From: Streptomyces klenkii
Lineage (GTDB): Bacteria > Actinomycetota > Actinomycetes > Streptomycetales > Streptomycetaceae
Assembly: GCF_003626645.1 (NCBI RefSeq)
Contig: NZ_RBAM01000021.1
Location: 1-64,000 of the forward strand
Direction of reading: 5' to 3'
DNA length: 64,000 nucleotides
This document shows positions 47,588-57,935 of the stretch, piece after piece. The notes under the pieces are model-generated. The model was not told the DNA's origin, did not search any database, and worked only from the letters and a program-made list of their open reading frames with translations. Positions within the stretch are counted from its first letter, which is position 1; each line of letters opens with the position of its first letter. A program made the position numbers and the translations under genes.

Positions 47588-47928
47588 GTCCTCTGGCTCC
47601 TGTCGCGCGCCGTTGCGTGACATAGGTGGTGAAGGCATCACGCCGCGACGCGGGGTCTCCGGTCGTCTTCGACGGTATGCCGGAATGAGGGGTGACAGGG
47701 ACGTTCGTGGCCAACTTCATGGGAGTGACCACCATGGGACGCGCCCCGCCCGGGCGAACAGCGGCTCCCCGGGTGCCGTGGCACTCCGGGCGAAGGACAG
47801 GGGCGCCGTCGCCCCTGCTGGATATCGCGCTGATCACCTGGTAAGGCTATCGCCCTTCCCGGGGGAGGCGTCATGAGCCGTTTGTGTACAAAACCCGGAC
47901 CCGAACTTTGACACTCTGCACAGCGCGG
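47588..47928. other. 341-bp gap between gdhB and the HAD gene
   Basis: It should contain the gdhB promoter. A hairpin CAGGGGCG/CGCCCCTG (47798-47817) may end the HAD gene transcript, though no U-run follows. Short open frames on both strands have no binding sites. No regulator site is recognised. Confidence 0.55.
47798..47817 (-). terminator. Possible terminator hairpin after the HAD gene
   Basis: CAGGGGCG and CGCCCCTG form an 8-bp stem with a 4-base loop, 112 bp after the HAD stop and 210 bp before gdhB. It is GC-only without U-run, so its role is uncertain. Confidence 0.4.
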
Positions 47929-48600
47929 TCAGCCGGCGAGGCGCTCCGCCTCGGCGACGGCCTCCACCAGCGTGTCCACGACGGGCACCCCGGCCCCGAC
48001 GAGCCCGGCCCGGTCGTGCGAACCTCCGGTGTACAGCACGGCGTGCGCCCCCACGTGAGCCGCCGCCACCGCATCGTCCAGCGCGTCGCCGATGACGACC
48101 GTCCGCACGGCCGGTATGCCCTCCAGGCCGGCGAGGTGGCGCGCCATGTGCTCGGCCTTGCTGCCGCCCGAGGGGCCCGTGCGGCCGTCGACCCGGACGA
48201 ACCTGCGCTCGATGCCGAAGGTGCGCACGAGCGGCAGCAGGTCCTCGTGCCCGTACATCGACATGATCGACTGGGTGCCGCCGCCGTCCTGCCAGCGCTC
48301 CAGCAACGACTCGGCGCCGTCCGCGAGGCGGCAGCGCAGGTGGTGGTCGTGGTAGTGCCGCTGGAAGACGCGGTCCATGTGCTCCCACTCGGCCTCGGTG
48401 GGCAGCCGGCCCATCAGCCGCTCGTAGAAGCGCGGGATGGGGACGCAGTACAGCTCGCGGTACCGCTCCAGGGAGATCGGCTCCAGCCCTATCTCCGCGA
48501 AGGCGGCGTTCGTCGCCGCCATGACCGCGTCGATGTCGTGGAAGAGCGTGCCGTTCCAGTCCCAGACGATGTGCGCCCCGGGCGCCCCGTGCTTCCCCAT
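47929..48600 (-). CDS. HAD-family phosphatase (phosphoglycolate phosphatase-like)
   Basis: 223 residues from the ATG at 48600. The HAD nucleophile motif is IVWDWNGTLFHD (first Asp about residue 13). Motif II is in TQSIMSMYGHED (about residue 109). Lysine motif III is GGSKAEHMARHL and the metal-binding motif IV is VVIGDALDDAVAA. A helical cap of the C1 type lies between motifs I and II. It is a cytoplasmic hydrolase acting on a small phosphorylated metabolite; the substrate is not determined. No obvious Shine-Dalgarno sequence precedes the ATG. It lies 77 bp downstream of the DUF6912 gene and may be co-transcribed with it. Confidence 0.9.
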   Translation of the reverse strand: MGKHGAPGAHIVWDWNGTLFHDIDAVMAATNAAFAEIGLEPISLERYRELYCVPIPRFYERLMGRLPTEAEWEHMDRVFQRHYHDHHLRCRLADGAESLLERWQDGGGTQSIMSMYGHEDLLPLVRTFGIERRFVRVDGRTGPSGGSKAEHMARHLAGLEGIPAVRTVVIGDALDDAVAAAHVGAHAVLYTGGSHDRAGLVGAGVPVVDTLVEAVAEAERLAG

Positions 48601-48677
48601 GCGAAAACTGTACGGGTCCCCTGTGACAAAGCCCCCTGACCTGCGGTTCCGCCGGCTGCTGACGGTCGCGGCGGGCG

Positions 48678-49181
48678 CTAGACCAGGTTGGGGATCTCCT
48701 GCACGCCGAACCACATGAGGTCGTGGTCCTCGGCCCCGTCGACCGTGAACCGCGCGTCGTCGTCGCCGCGGTCCGCGGCGCCCAGCGCGGCGGCGGCCGC
48801 CGCGACGTCCTCCTCGGCGTCGCCGGAGTCGACGTGGACGGCGGCGGCCTTCGACAGCGGCACAGCGGCCGAGAGCCGCACCTCGCCGTACGCGGCCTGG
48901 TCAAGCCCGCGCTCGGGGTCGGTGGCCACGGCGCCCTCGGGCACGTCGACGGCGACGACCACGCGGCGGCGCGGCGCCTCCGGGTCGGCGGCGAGCATGC
49001 GCAGCGAGCCCTCGGCGGCGCGGCCCAGGGCCGCGTACTCCAGCTCCTCGACGTCGTCGGAGCGGTACCACTCGCGCAGGGCCGGGGTGACGGCGAAGGC
49101 GTCCAGCGGGGCCGGGCCCAGCGCTCCCGCCTTGTGCGCCTCGGCGAGACCGGGGAGGGTCAAGGGGACGTAGACGCGCAT
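48678..49181 (-). CDS. Conserved actinobacterial protein (DUF6912-like)
   Basis: 167 residues starting MRVYVPLTLPGLAEAHKAGA, which I recognise as a widely conserved actinobacterial protein of unknown function. It is acidic, has no signal peptide or membrane helix, and ends DLMWFGVQEIPNLV. It is alanine-rich in the middle (AAVHVDSGDAEEDVAAAAAA). The GAAGGAAAG site lies about 9 bases before the ATG. The promoter should lie in the divergent 298-bp gap shared with the Rv3235-family gene. Confidence 0.85.
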   Translation of the reverse strand: MRVYVPLTLPGLAEAHKAGALGPAPLDAFAVTPALREWYRSDDVEELEYAALGRAAEGSLRMLAADPEAPRRRVVVAVDVPEGAVATDPERGLDQAAYGEVRLSAAVPLSKAAAVHVDSGDAEEDVAAAAAALGAADRGDDDARFTVDGAEDHDLMWFGVQEIPNLV

Positions 49182-49388
49182 GACCGCCGCTTTCCTTCGG
49201 TTCCGGGGATTTTCGACTGCGTGATCAGCATACGGGCGAGGGTCCCCCTTCGAAGTGCAGGTGAGGCGCGTGCGGGCGGCTCGGCGCCGGCCCGGGTCAC
49301 GGCGCGTGCCGCCCGGCCGCCCCGCACTCCCCGCAGGTCCCCCGAATAGGTGAACCGCCGAGGGCCCGTGCGGCCCGGCCCGCCGTCC

Positions 49389-49417
49389 TTGATGGCCTCC
49401 GGCCCCCTCGATAGAAG
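49389..49417 (+). promoter_or_regulatory. Probable vegetative promoter of the Rv3235-family gene
   Basis: TTGATG (49389-49394), exactly 17 bases, then TAGAAG (49412-49417) is a good HrdB-type match. It lies 63 bp upstream of the ATG at 49480. Confidence 0.6.
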
Positions 49418-49479
49418 ATCACCGACGGAAGCTACTGCCCGGTAATCCACCGGGCCCGGCGGCACAGGGGGCGATCAGC

Positions 49480-49992
49480 ATGAACAGGACGACCGGAACC
49501 AGGACCACGGGAAGCGGGCCCACCGGAAGCAGGGCCACGGGAAGCAGGGTCAGCAGCAGGACAGCCGCCCGTACGACCAGGCCGGCCGCAGGAACCGCGC
49601 CCCCGCGGCGCACCGACGCCCGGCGGCCGCCCGCCCCGGCCCCCGCCGCCGCACGCCGCCGCGACCGCCTCCCCCGCTACTGGTTCGCCGAACGGCTCCT
49701 GCTCACCCTCAGCGGCCGGCGCCCCGTCCACTGGATGCTCGGCCACACCCTCGGCGCCGCGTACGACCAGCTGGCCGCCCTGGCCCCCTACGCGCCCCTG
49801 CTGCCCGCCCCGCCGGGCCGCGGCCCGGCCGTGCGGCACTGCGACGAGTTCCGGCCCTCCCCCGGCGTCATCGAAGCCTTCGCCAGGATCACGGCGGGGG
49901 ACCGGCTGCTCGCCCTCGCCTTCCGCCTGGAGCACTGCACCGACCAGCGGTGGCGCTGCTCCGCCGTCGAACTCGGCGGCGCCCGCCGCTGA
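49480..49992 (+). CDS. Rv3235-family protein
   Basis: 170 residues. The first 65 are a low-complexity Thr/Gly/Arg/Pro-rich tail (TTGTRTTGSGPTGSRATGSR). The conserved domain begins near residue 66 and includes FAERLLLTLSGRRPVHWMLG and CDEFRPSPGVIEAFARI, ending with RWRCSAVELG. The family is named after M. tuberculosis Rv3235 and is conserved beside secA in actinobacteria. Its function is unknown. It is convergent with secA, with the shared terminator at 50001. Confidence 0.85.
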   Translation: MNRTTGTRTTGSGPTGSRATGSRVSSRTAARTTRPAAGTAPPRRTDARRPPAPAPAAARRRDRLPRYWFAERLLLTLSGRRPVHWMLGHTLGAAYDQLAALAPYAPLLPAPPGRGPAVRHCDEFRPSPGVIEAFARITAGDRLLALAFRLEHCTDQRWRCSAVELGGARR

Positions 49993-50000
49993 CACGCGAA

Positions 50001-50045
50001 AGGCGGGGCAGGACCCCCGGATCACCAGGAGGTCCCGCCCCGCCT
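50001..50045. terminator. Bidirectional terminator between Rv3235-family gene and secA
   Basis: AGGCGGGGC(A)GGACC and GGTCC(C)GCCCCGCCT form a 14-bp stem with one A-C mismatch and a 15-base loop. It lies between two convergent genes. Confidence 0.7.
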
Positions 50046-50088
50046 CACATCCCGCGCGCGGGTTTGATTCCGCGGTTACTTCTTGCGG

Positions 50089-52905
<2,817 letters not shown>

Positions 52906-53140
52906 GTAGGCTAGCTCCTTGCCGGTCGGGCCTGGCACCGGTTCTCCCCCGCCGTGGGCAGGGGGCGGGTACGCGGGCACGACGGGACAGTCCCCGCCGC
53001 AACGGCCATCGTAAGCGAGGACCCCGCCGCGCCGGGAGGTCCGTCATCACCCGGGCCGGGTGTCACCCGCGGTGTCACCCGTCCATGGAACGAGCGAACC
53101 GCCGCGGGAGTGCCCCGCCACGGCTTCTTACACTCCGCCC

Positions 53141-53752
53141 ATGGAGCCCACGAGCCTCACCACCGAGCGCCTGCTGCTGCGCCCCTTCACCGCCGCCGAC
53201 GCGCCCGCCCTGCACGCCGCCTGCCAGGATCCGGACATCCCGCGGTACACGAGCGTGCCCTCTCCGTACACCCCCGAGGACGCCCGGGCGTTCGCCGGCG
53301 AGACCTGCCCCGCCGGCTGGCGCGACGACTCCGTCTATACGTGGGGCGTGTTCACCCGTGAGGGGGGACGGCTGGCCGGCTCCATGAGCGTGGTGCCGCT
53401 CCCGCAGCCCTCCCGCGAGCGCCAGGCCGAGATCGGCTACTGGACCGCCAAGGAGCAGCGCGGCCGCGGGTACACCGCCGAGGCCGCCCGCGAGGCGGCC
53501 CGGTGGGCCTTCGAGCGCCTCGGCGTCGAGCGCCTGGAGTGGTACGCGGAGGCCGGCAACGAGGGCTCCCGCGCCGTGGCCCTGAAGGCCGGCTTCACGA
53601 TGGAGGGCACCTTGCGGGCGAAGATCGCCCACGCGGGCACGCGCCGCGACGCGTGGACCGGCTCCCTGCTCCCCTCCGACCTGGGACTGCCCTCCATCGC
53701 CCCCTACCTGCCCTTTCCCGGGCGCGACCGGCCGGCTCCGGGCCGCGGCTGA
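53141..53752 (+). CDS. GNAT-family N-acetyltransferase (RimJ/RimL-like)
   Basis: 203 residues from the ATG at 53141. The fold is RimJ/RimL-type: LTTERLLLRPFTAADAPALH at the start, the acetyl-CoA loop AKEQRGRGYTAEAAREAARW (about residues 104-123) and NEGSRAVALKAGFTMEGTLR. It would acetylate an amine of a protein or small molecule. The plus-strand gene is divergent from secA by 235 bp. A second start at 53060 in the same frame exists but the extension has no protein-like character. Its substrate is unknown. Confidence 0.9.
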   Translation: MEPTSLTTERLLLRPFTAADAPALHAACQDPDIPRYTSVPSPYTPEDARAFAGETCPAGWRDDSVYTWGVFTREGGRLAGSMSVVPLPQPSRERQAEIGYWTAKEQRGRGYTAEAAREAARWAFERLGVERLEWYAEAGNEGSRAVALKAGFTMEGTLRAKIAHAGTRRDAWTGSLLPSDLGLPSIAPYLPFPGRDRPAPGRG

Positions 53753-53797
53753 CCGGGTCCGGGGGCGTTGTCAGTGCCCCCGCCTAAGGTGATCGGC

Positions 53798-54997
53798 ATG
53801 ACAACTGCCGCCTCCGCCAAGGCCCGTAAGCCCGGAGCCCGCAAGCCCGAGCACCACCTGTCGGCCGATGACGCCCGCCGGCTGGCCCTGCGCGCCCAAG
53901 GCCTGCTCGGCGCCCCGGACCGGCGTGCGGGCACGCGCGGCGTGCTGCGCCGGCTGGGGGCCGTCCAGCTGGACACGATCTCGGTGCTCGCCCGCTCGCA
54001 CGAGCTGGTGCCGTACGCACGGCTGGGCGCGGTCGGGCGGGACGCGGTCGAGGCGGCCTACTGGTCGGGGGACCACGCCTTCGAGTACTGGTCGCACGCC
54101 GCGTGCATCCTGCCCGTCGAGGAGTGGCCGCTGTTCGCCTTCCGGCGCCGGGCCTTCCAGGCCCGCGGCCACCGCTGGCACGTGATGGAGGATGCCGAGC
54201 GCTCGTGCGCCGCCGTCCGCGAGCGGCTGAAGGCCGAGGGCCCGCTGACGGCCACGGAGCTGGGCGGCGCCAAGAACGGCGGGGAGTGGTACGACTGGTC
54301 CGAGACGAAGATCGCGGTGGAGTGGCTGCTGGACACCGGCGAGGTGGTCTGCACCCGCCGGCGCGGCTGGAAGCGCGTGTACGACCTGGCCGAGCGCGCC
54401 GTCCCGGACGGGCTCTTCCACGACGACCTGGACGACGCCGCGTGCACCCGGCGCCTGGTGGCGCAGGCCGGCGCCGCGATGGGCGTGGCGACCAGGGCGG
54501 ACCTCGCCGACTACCACCGCCTCAAGGGCGAGCAGGTGGACGCCGTCATCGAGGAGACCGGCCTGGTGCCGGTCGAGGTGGCGGGCTGGTCGAAGCCGGC
54601 CTGGGCCGACCCCGAGACCCTGGCGGCGCCGCCGCGCGGCCGGCACCGCACGACGCTGCTGTCGCCGTTCGACTCGCTGGTGTGGGACCGCCCCCGCACC
54701 GAGCGGATCTTCGGCTTCACCCACCGCCTGGAGGCGTACGTGCCGAAGGCCAAGCGGATACACGGCTATTTCGCGATGCCCCTGCTGGCGGGCGGCCGGC
54801 TGCTGGGCCGCGTCGACCCCGCGCGCGACGGCGGCACGCTGGTGGCCCGGCAGGTCTCCCTCGACGGGCCCAAGGCCGTGGCACCCATGGCCGAGGCGCT
54901 CCGGGAGGCGGCGGAGTGGGTGGGCTGCCACGCCGTACGGATCGAGCGCTGCGACGACGCGAAGCTCGCGGCGGAGCTGGTGAAGGCCCTGGCCTGA
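53798..54997 (+). CDS. YcaQ/AlkZ-like winged-helix DNA glycosylase (HTH_42 family)
   Basis: 399 residues from the ATG at 53798 (AAGGTG). It has the YcaQ/AlkZ pattern: LSADDARRLALRAQGLLG, RGVLRRLGAVQLDTISVLAR with the QLD (Q-x-D) catalytic motif near residue 60, and three winged-helix modules. HRLEAYVPKAKRIHGYFAMP lies in the middle-late part. These enzymes unhook DNA interstrand crosslinks or remove bulky alkylated bases, in streptomycetes sometimes as self-protection. A housekeeping repair role is more likely here because no biosynthetic cluster is adjacent. It lies 45 bp after the acetyltransferase and may be co-transcribed. Confidence 0.9.
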   Translation: MTTAASAKARKPGARKPEHHLSADDARRLALRAQGLLGAPDRRAGTRGVLRRLGAVQLDTISVLARSHELVPYARLGAVGRDAVEAAYWSGDHAFEYWSHAACILPVEEWPLFAFRRRAFQARGHRWHVMEDAERSCAAVRERLKAEGPLTATELGGAKNGGEWYDWSETKIAVEWLLDTGEVVCTRRRGWKRVYDLAERAVPDGLFHDDLDDAACTRRLVAQAGAAMGVATRADLADYHRLKGEQVDAVIEETGLVPVEVAGWSKPAWADPETLAAPPRGRHRTTLLSPFDSLVWDRPRTERIFGFTHRLEAYVPKAKRIHGYFAMPLLAGGRLLGRVDPARDGGTLVARQVSLDGPKAVAPMAEALREAAEWVGCHAVRIERCDDAKLAAELVKALA

Positions 54998-54999
54998 GC

Positions 55000-55023
55000 G
55001 CCCCGGCCCGAGCCGGCCGGGGC
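55000..55023. terminator. Bidirectional hairpin between convergent genes
   Basis: GCCCCGGCC and GGCCGGGGC form a perfect 9-bp stem with a 6-base loop, directly after the glycosylase stop and before the response regulator stop. There is no U-run, as usual in this genome. Confidence 0.6.
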
Positions 55024-55044
55024 CCACCGGCATCCGTACTGCGG

Positions 55045-55785
55045 CTACCTGATCTCCAGGATCTTCTCCCGCATCGCGTACACCACCGCCTCCATCCTGG
55101 AGTGCAGCTGGAGCTTCTCCAGGATGTTGCGCACGTGGTTCTTGACGGTGTTCTCGGAGATGAACAACTCCTTGGCGATGTCGCGGTTGTTCATCCCCGT
55201 GGCCACCAGCTTGAGGACCTCCAGCTCGCGGTCGGTCAGCCGGGGCGCCGGCACCAGCCGCCGCTCGTCCGTGCGCTGGATCATCGACTTGAACTCGGTG
55301 AGGAGCTTGGAGGCCATCGAGGGGCTGATCTGCGACTGCCCGTCCGCCACCGCCCGGATCGCCGTCGCGACCTCGTCGGTGGAGATCTCCTTGAGGAGAT
55401 AGCCGGTGGCCCCGGCCTTGATGGCGTCGTAGAGGTCGGCCTCCTCATCGCTGATCGTCAGCATGATGATCTTCGCGCTGGGGGCCACCTCCTTGATGGA
55501 GGTGCAGGCCTCGATGCCGCCGCGCTTGGGCATGCGGACGTCCATCAGCACGATGTCGGGGAGCAGATCCGCGGCCTTGTCCACGGCCTCCGCGCCGTCC
55601 CCGGCCTCGCCGACGACCTGGATGTCCTCTTCCTGGGCCAGGACGATCTCCAGGCCGCGACGGAAGAGCGCGTGGTCGTCCACGACCAGGACCCGGATGG
55701 GCTCCTCGCGCGCCGCGCCCCTGTCCGTGCAGGAGCCTTCGTCGTCGTCCTCGCCGGGCTCGAGTACGGGTCCGAACCTGTCCGC
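55045..55785 (-). CDS. Orphan LuxR/NarL-type response regulator
   Basis: 246 residues from the ATG at 55785 with GGGGAGGA directly upstream. The N-terminal 30 residues are acidic (LEPGEDDDEG). The receiver domain has DDHALFRRGLEIVLAQ, the phosphorylation Asp in DIVLMDVRMP and Lys in YLLKEIS. The C-terminal LuxR helix-turn-helix is LTDRELEVLKLVATGMNNRD...FISENTVKNHVRNIL. No sensor kinase gene is next to it, so it is an orphan. The position and neighbours match S. coelicolor SCO3008. Its signal and targets are unknown. Confidence 0.93.
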   Translation of the reverse strand, partial: ADRFGPVLEPGEDDDEGSCTDRGAAREEPIRVLVVDDHALFRRGLEIVLAQEEDIQVVGEAGDGAEAVDKAADLLPDIVLMDVRMPKRGGIEACTSIKEVAPSAKIIMLTISDEEADLYDAIKAGATGYLLKEISTDEVATAIRAVADGQSQISPSMASKLLTEFKSMIQRTDERRLVPAPRLTDRELEVLKLVATGMNNRDIAKELFISENTVKNHVRNILEKLQLHSRMEAVVYAMREKILEIR

Positions 55786-56062
55786 CATTGTTCCTCCCCC
55801 TGAAGACCCCTGAAGGCCCAGAGCCCCTCGCGGTTGCACCGTGCTGCATGCTGCGTGCTGCGCCGCCCAACCGGTTCCCCGGTGCCGGTGGTTGGCTGCC
55901 GGGGTCATGATTTCATGCCGGGACGCCGGGCCGCGCTCTCCCTGCATTTCACGGGTCCCGTCGTCGCACGCCGGTGCCCCGGGAGCGCGGGGGGCGCGCT
56001 CCGAGGGCACCTGGCTTCGGGTGGACTACGGCGATGGACGCGGGAGGCCGGGGCCTCCCGGC

Positions 56063-56752
56063 TCAGCCGCCCAGCTCCCCGCCCGCACCACCGGGCTCTC
56101 CTTCGAAGAGCGGGTCGGCATTGAGGTGGATGACGCCGTAGTCGTAGGCGTGCCGCCGGTAGACGACACTGGGTTGTTTGGTGTCGGAGTCGACGAACAG
56201 GTAGAAGTCGTGCCCGACCAACTCCATTTCGTAGAGCGCCTGGTCGAGGGTCATGGGCGCTGCGGAGTGGGTCTTCTCGCGGACCACCAGGGGGCCCTCG
56301 CCGCGGATCTCCAGGGATCCCATGCGGGTGACCGGCACCCCGTCCGCCGCCTGATCGGTGGCGAGTTCACCGCTGTCGGTGAGCTCGGCGGCGCCGATGA
56401 CGGTCGATGCGACATCGCTCGCGGGGATGCGGCCGTTGCCCCGCCGGGTGTGGCGCTTGTCGTTCTGCTTGCGCAGTCGTGCTTCGAGCTTGCTGGTGGC
56501 CAGATCCAGTGCGACATACGGATCGGTTGCTGCGGCCTCCGCGCGGATCACCGGGCCACGGGAACGCACCGTGATCTCCACCCGGTCGGAGCGGTCGGCC
56601 TGCCTGGGGTTGGGCTCCTTGGACACCTCGACGTCGAGGCTGATCACCTTGCCGTCGAGCTTCTGGATCTTGTCCAGCTTCAGCTTCTCGGCCACGTGCT
56701 TGCGAAAGCGCTCGGGCACCTCGGTCTTGCGGCCTTTGACGACGATGTCCAC
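56063..56752 (-). CDS. hpf: Ribosome hibernation-promoting factor, long form
   Basis: 229 residues from a GTG at 56752 with GGAG 6-7 bases before it. The N-terminal S30AE domain (about residues 1-105: DIVVKGRKTEVPERFRKHVA, VEITVRSRGPVIRAEAAATD) binds the small subunit. A linker leads to the C-terminal dimerisation domain (about 170-229: MTLDQALYEMELVGHDFYLF, VVYRRHAYDYGVIHLN). It dimerises idle ribosomes in stationary phase or stress. The long 316-bp leader region upstream suggests regulated expression. Confidence 0.95.
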   Translation of the reverse strand: MDIVVKGRKTEVPERFRKHVAEKLKLDKIQKLDGKVISLDVEVSKEPNPRQADRSDRVEITVRSRGPVIRAEAAATDPYVALDLATSKLEARLRKQNDKRHTRRGNGRIPASDVASTVIGAAELTDSGELATDQAADGVPVTRMGSLEIRGEGPLVVREKTHSAAPMTLDQALYEMELVGHDFYLFVDSDTKQPSVVYRRHAYDYGVIHLNADPLFEGEPGGAGGELGG

Positions 56753-57068
56753 GCAGAACTCCGTTCCCGGATCGCCCCGCCGAAGGTGCGGAGCGCATCC
56801 CTCTTGCATCAGACTCCGGGGATACCCGGAGCCACCGACTTGGCGGTTTTCACCTCCTCCTCCCCCATCGGCAAGGTCTGCACCCCGTCGACTTCAAGCT
56901 TCCGCGAAAGCGAGCAAAGCGCGCCATTCGGAAATGCGAGGCATAGCCCCTGCCATTCCTCACAACCGAACATATCTCGCTCGGACGCCTGTCGGTAGCC
57001 CCTACCGGGACGTACCTCCATTCAGGTGTTTGCTTGCCGTTACCATCAGCAACGAATGACATTGGCCT
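56753..57068. other. Long, AT-richer leader region of hpf
   Basis: 316 bp between comFC and hpf on the minus strand with markedly lower GC at 56880-57060. It contains a hairpin TCCGGG/CCCGGA (about 56812-56826), the GGGTAT hexamer of SigB/SigH-type -10 boxes within it, and two overlapping small frames (56809-57021 and 56850-57062). The second half of the first frame has typical high-GC third positions, but it lacks a clear ribosome binding site. I treat the region as leader/promoter. Confidence 0.5.
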
Positions 57069-57821
57069 TCAGTTCCGGTTCTTTTCAGCCGAGCGCGGGA
57101 GCGCGCCGGACGCGGCCACGACGGCGGCGCCCACTACGCGCCCGCCCGCGAGCGAGACGGCACGGGCCGCCTCGGCCAGCGAGGACCCGGTGGTCATCAG
57201 GTCGTCTACCAGCACCACCGGCCCTTCGCGCATCAACAGCCTCTCTGCTCCCATACGTACCCCTAGTGCACCGGCGACATTCGCCCTGCGCTGCCGGGCG
57301 CCGAGCCCGGCCTGGTCGGCGACGACCCTGCACTGCCGCAGCACGGCCGCCACGGCAACCGGGAGCCCGCCCGCACGAAGGGCCCGCGCGGCGCCGAGGG
57401 CGAGCCGCCGGCCCGCGTCGTGGCCCCGGGCGGCGACGGCGCGGCGGGCGGAGGGGACGGGGACGAGCAGCAAGGGTCTTTCACCGGCCTCCAGGGCCCC
57501 TCCCCCGCCCCACCGGCCACCGCCCGGGCCACTGGCCGCGCAGCGCACCGCGCCCGCCAGGGCGGCCCCCAGCGGCCCCGCCAGCCCCAGCGCCCCGCGC
57601 TCCTTGTGCGCGAGCAGCGCCGAGCGCACCGGGCCCTCGTACAGGGCGGCGGCATGGACCGGCGGCAGCCCGGCCGGCTCCGGATCCGGCCTGGCGCGCC
57701 ACGCGCCGCTCCCGCCCAGCGCCGCCCGGCACACCTCGCACAGCACGGACCGCGGCCGCCCGCAACCCGCGCACTCGCCCGGCAGCACCAGCCCGGCGAT
57801 CTCCTGCCACAACCCGCGCAC
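57069..57821 (-). CDS. ComFC-like phosphoribosyltransferase-domain protein
   Basis: About 250 residues from a GTG at 57821; the frame extends to 57905. An N-terminal zinc finger (CAGCGRPRSVLCEVCRAAL) precedes a type I phosphoribosyltransferase fold ending with the PRPP loop VVLVDDLMTTGSSLAEAARA. In competent bacteria ComFC helps DNA uptake. In Streptomyces the role is not established. It is Ala/Gly/Arg-rich. It is downstream of lpqB by about 115 bp on the same strand and probably shares the mtrA-mtrB-lpqB transcript. Confidence 0.88.
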   Translation of the reverse strand: MRGLWQEIAGLVLPGECAGCGRPRSVLCEVCRAALGGSGAWRARPDPEPAGLPPVHAAALYEGPVRSALLAHKERGALGLAGPLGAALAGAVRCAASGPGGGRWGGGGALEAGERPLLLVPVPSARRAVAARGHDAGRRLALGAARALRAGGLPVAVAAVLRQCRVVADQAGLGARQRRANVAGALGVRMGAERLLMREGPVVLVDDLMTTGSSLAEAARAVSLAGGRVVGAAVVAASGALPRSAEKNRN

Positions 57822-57935
57822 AGATCCACTGTCCCGCCGGCCGCGGCACCCCGCCACCCCTGTGGAAAACTCCCGGGGAGGCCTCGCGGCACGCCCCCGG
57901 CGCACTCCCGGAGCCTCGCCCCGGCGGACCGCCCG

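Noticed and set aside
42506..47620. 1704-codon plus-strand open frame opposite gdhB
   Set aside because: The minus strand encodes an intact glutamate dehydrogenase with catalytic motifs. The plus frame has no domain-like content.
48640..48680. Fifth copy of the dispersed intergenic repeat
   Set aside because: Only CCGCCGG and GTCGCGGCGGG match; the middle is too short, so similarity may be chance in GC-rich DNA.
56850..57062. 70-codon frame upstream of hpf
   Set aside because: Third-position GC is low for this genome and it overlaps another frame; more likely leader sequence. Mentioned as a finding but not annotated as a gene.
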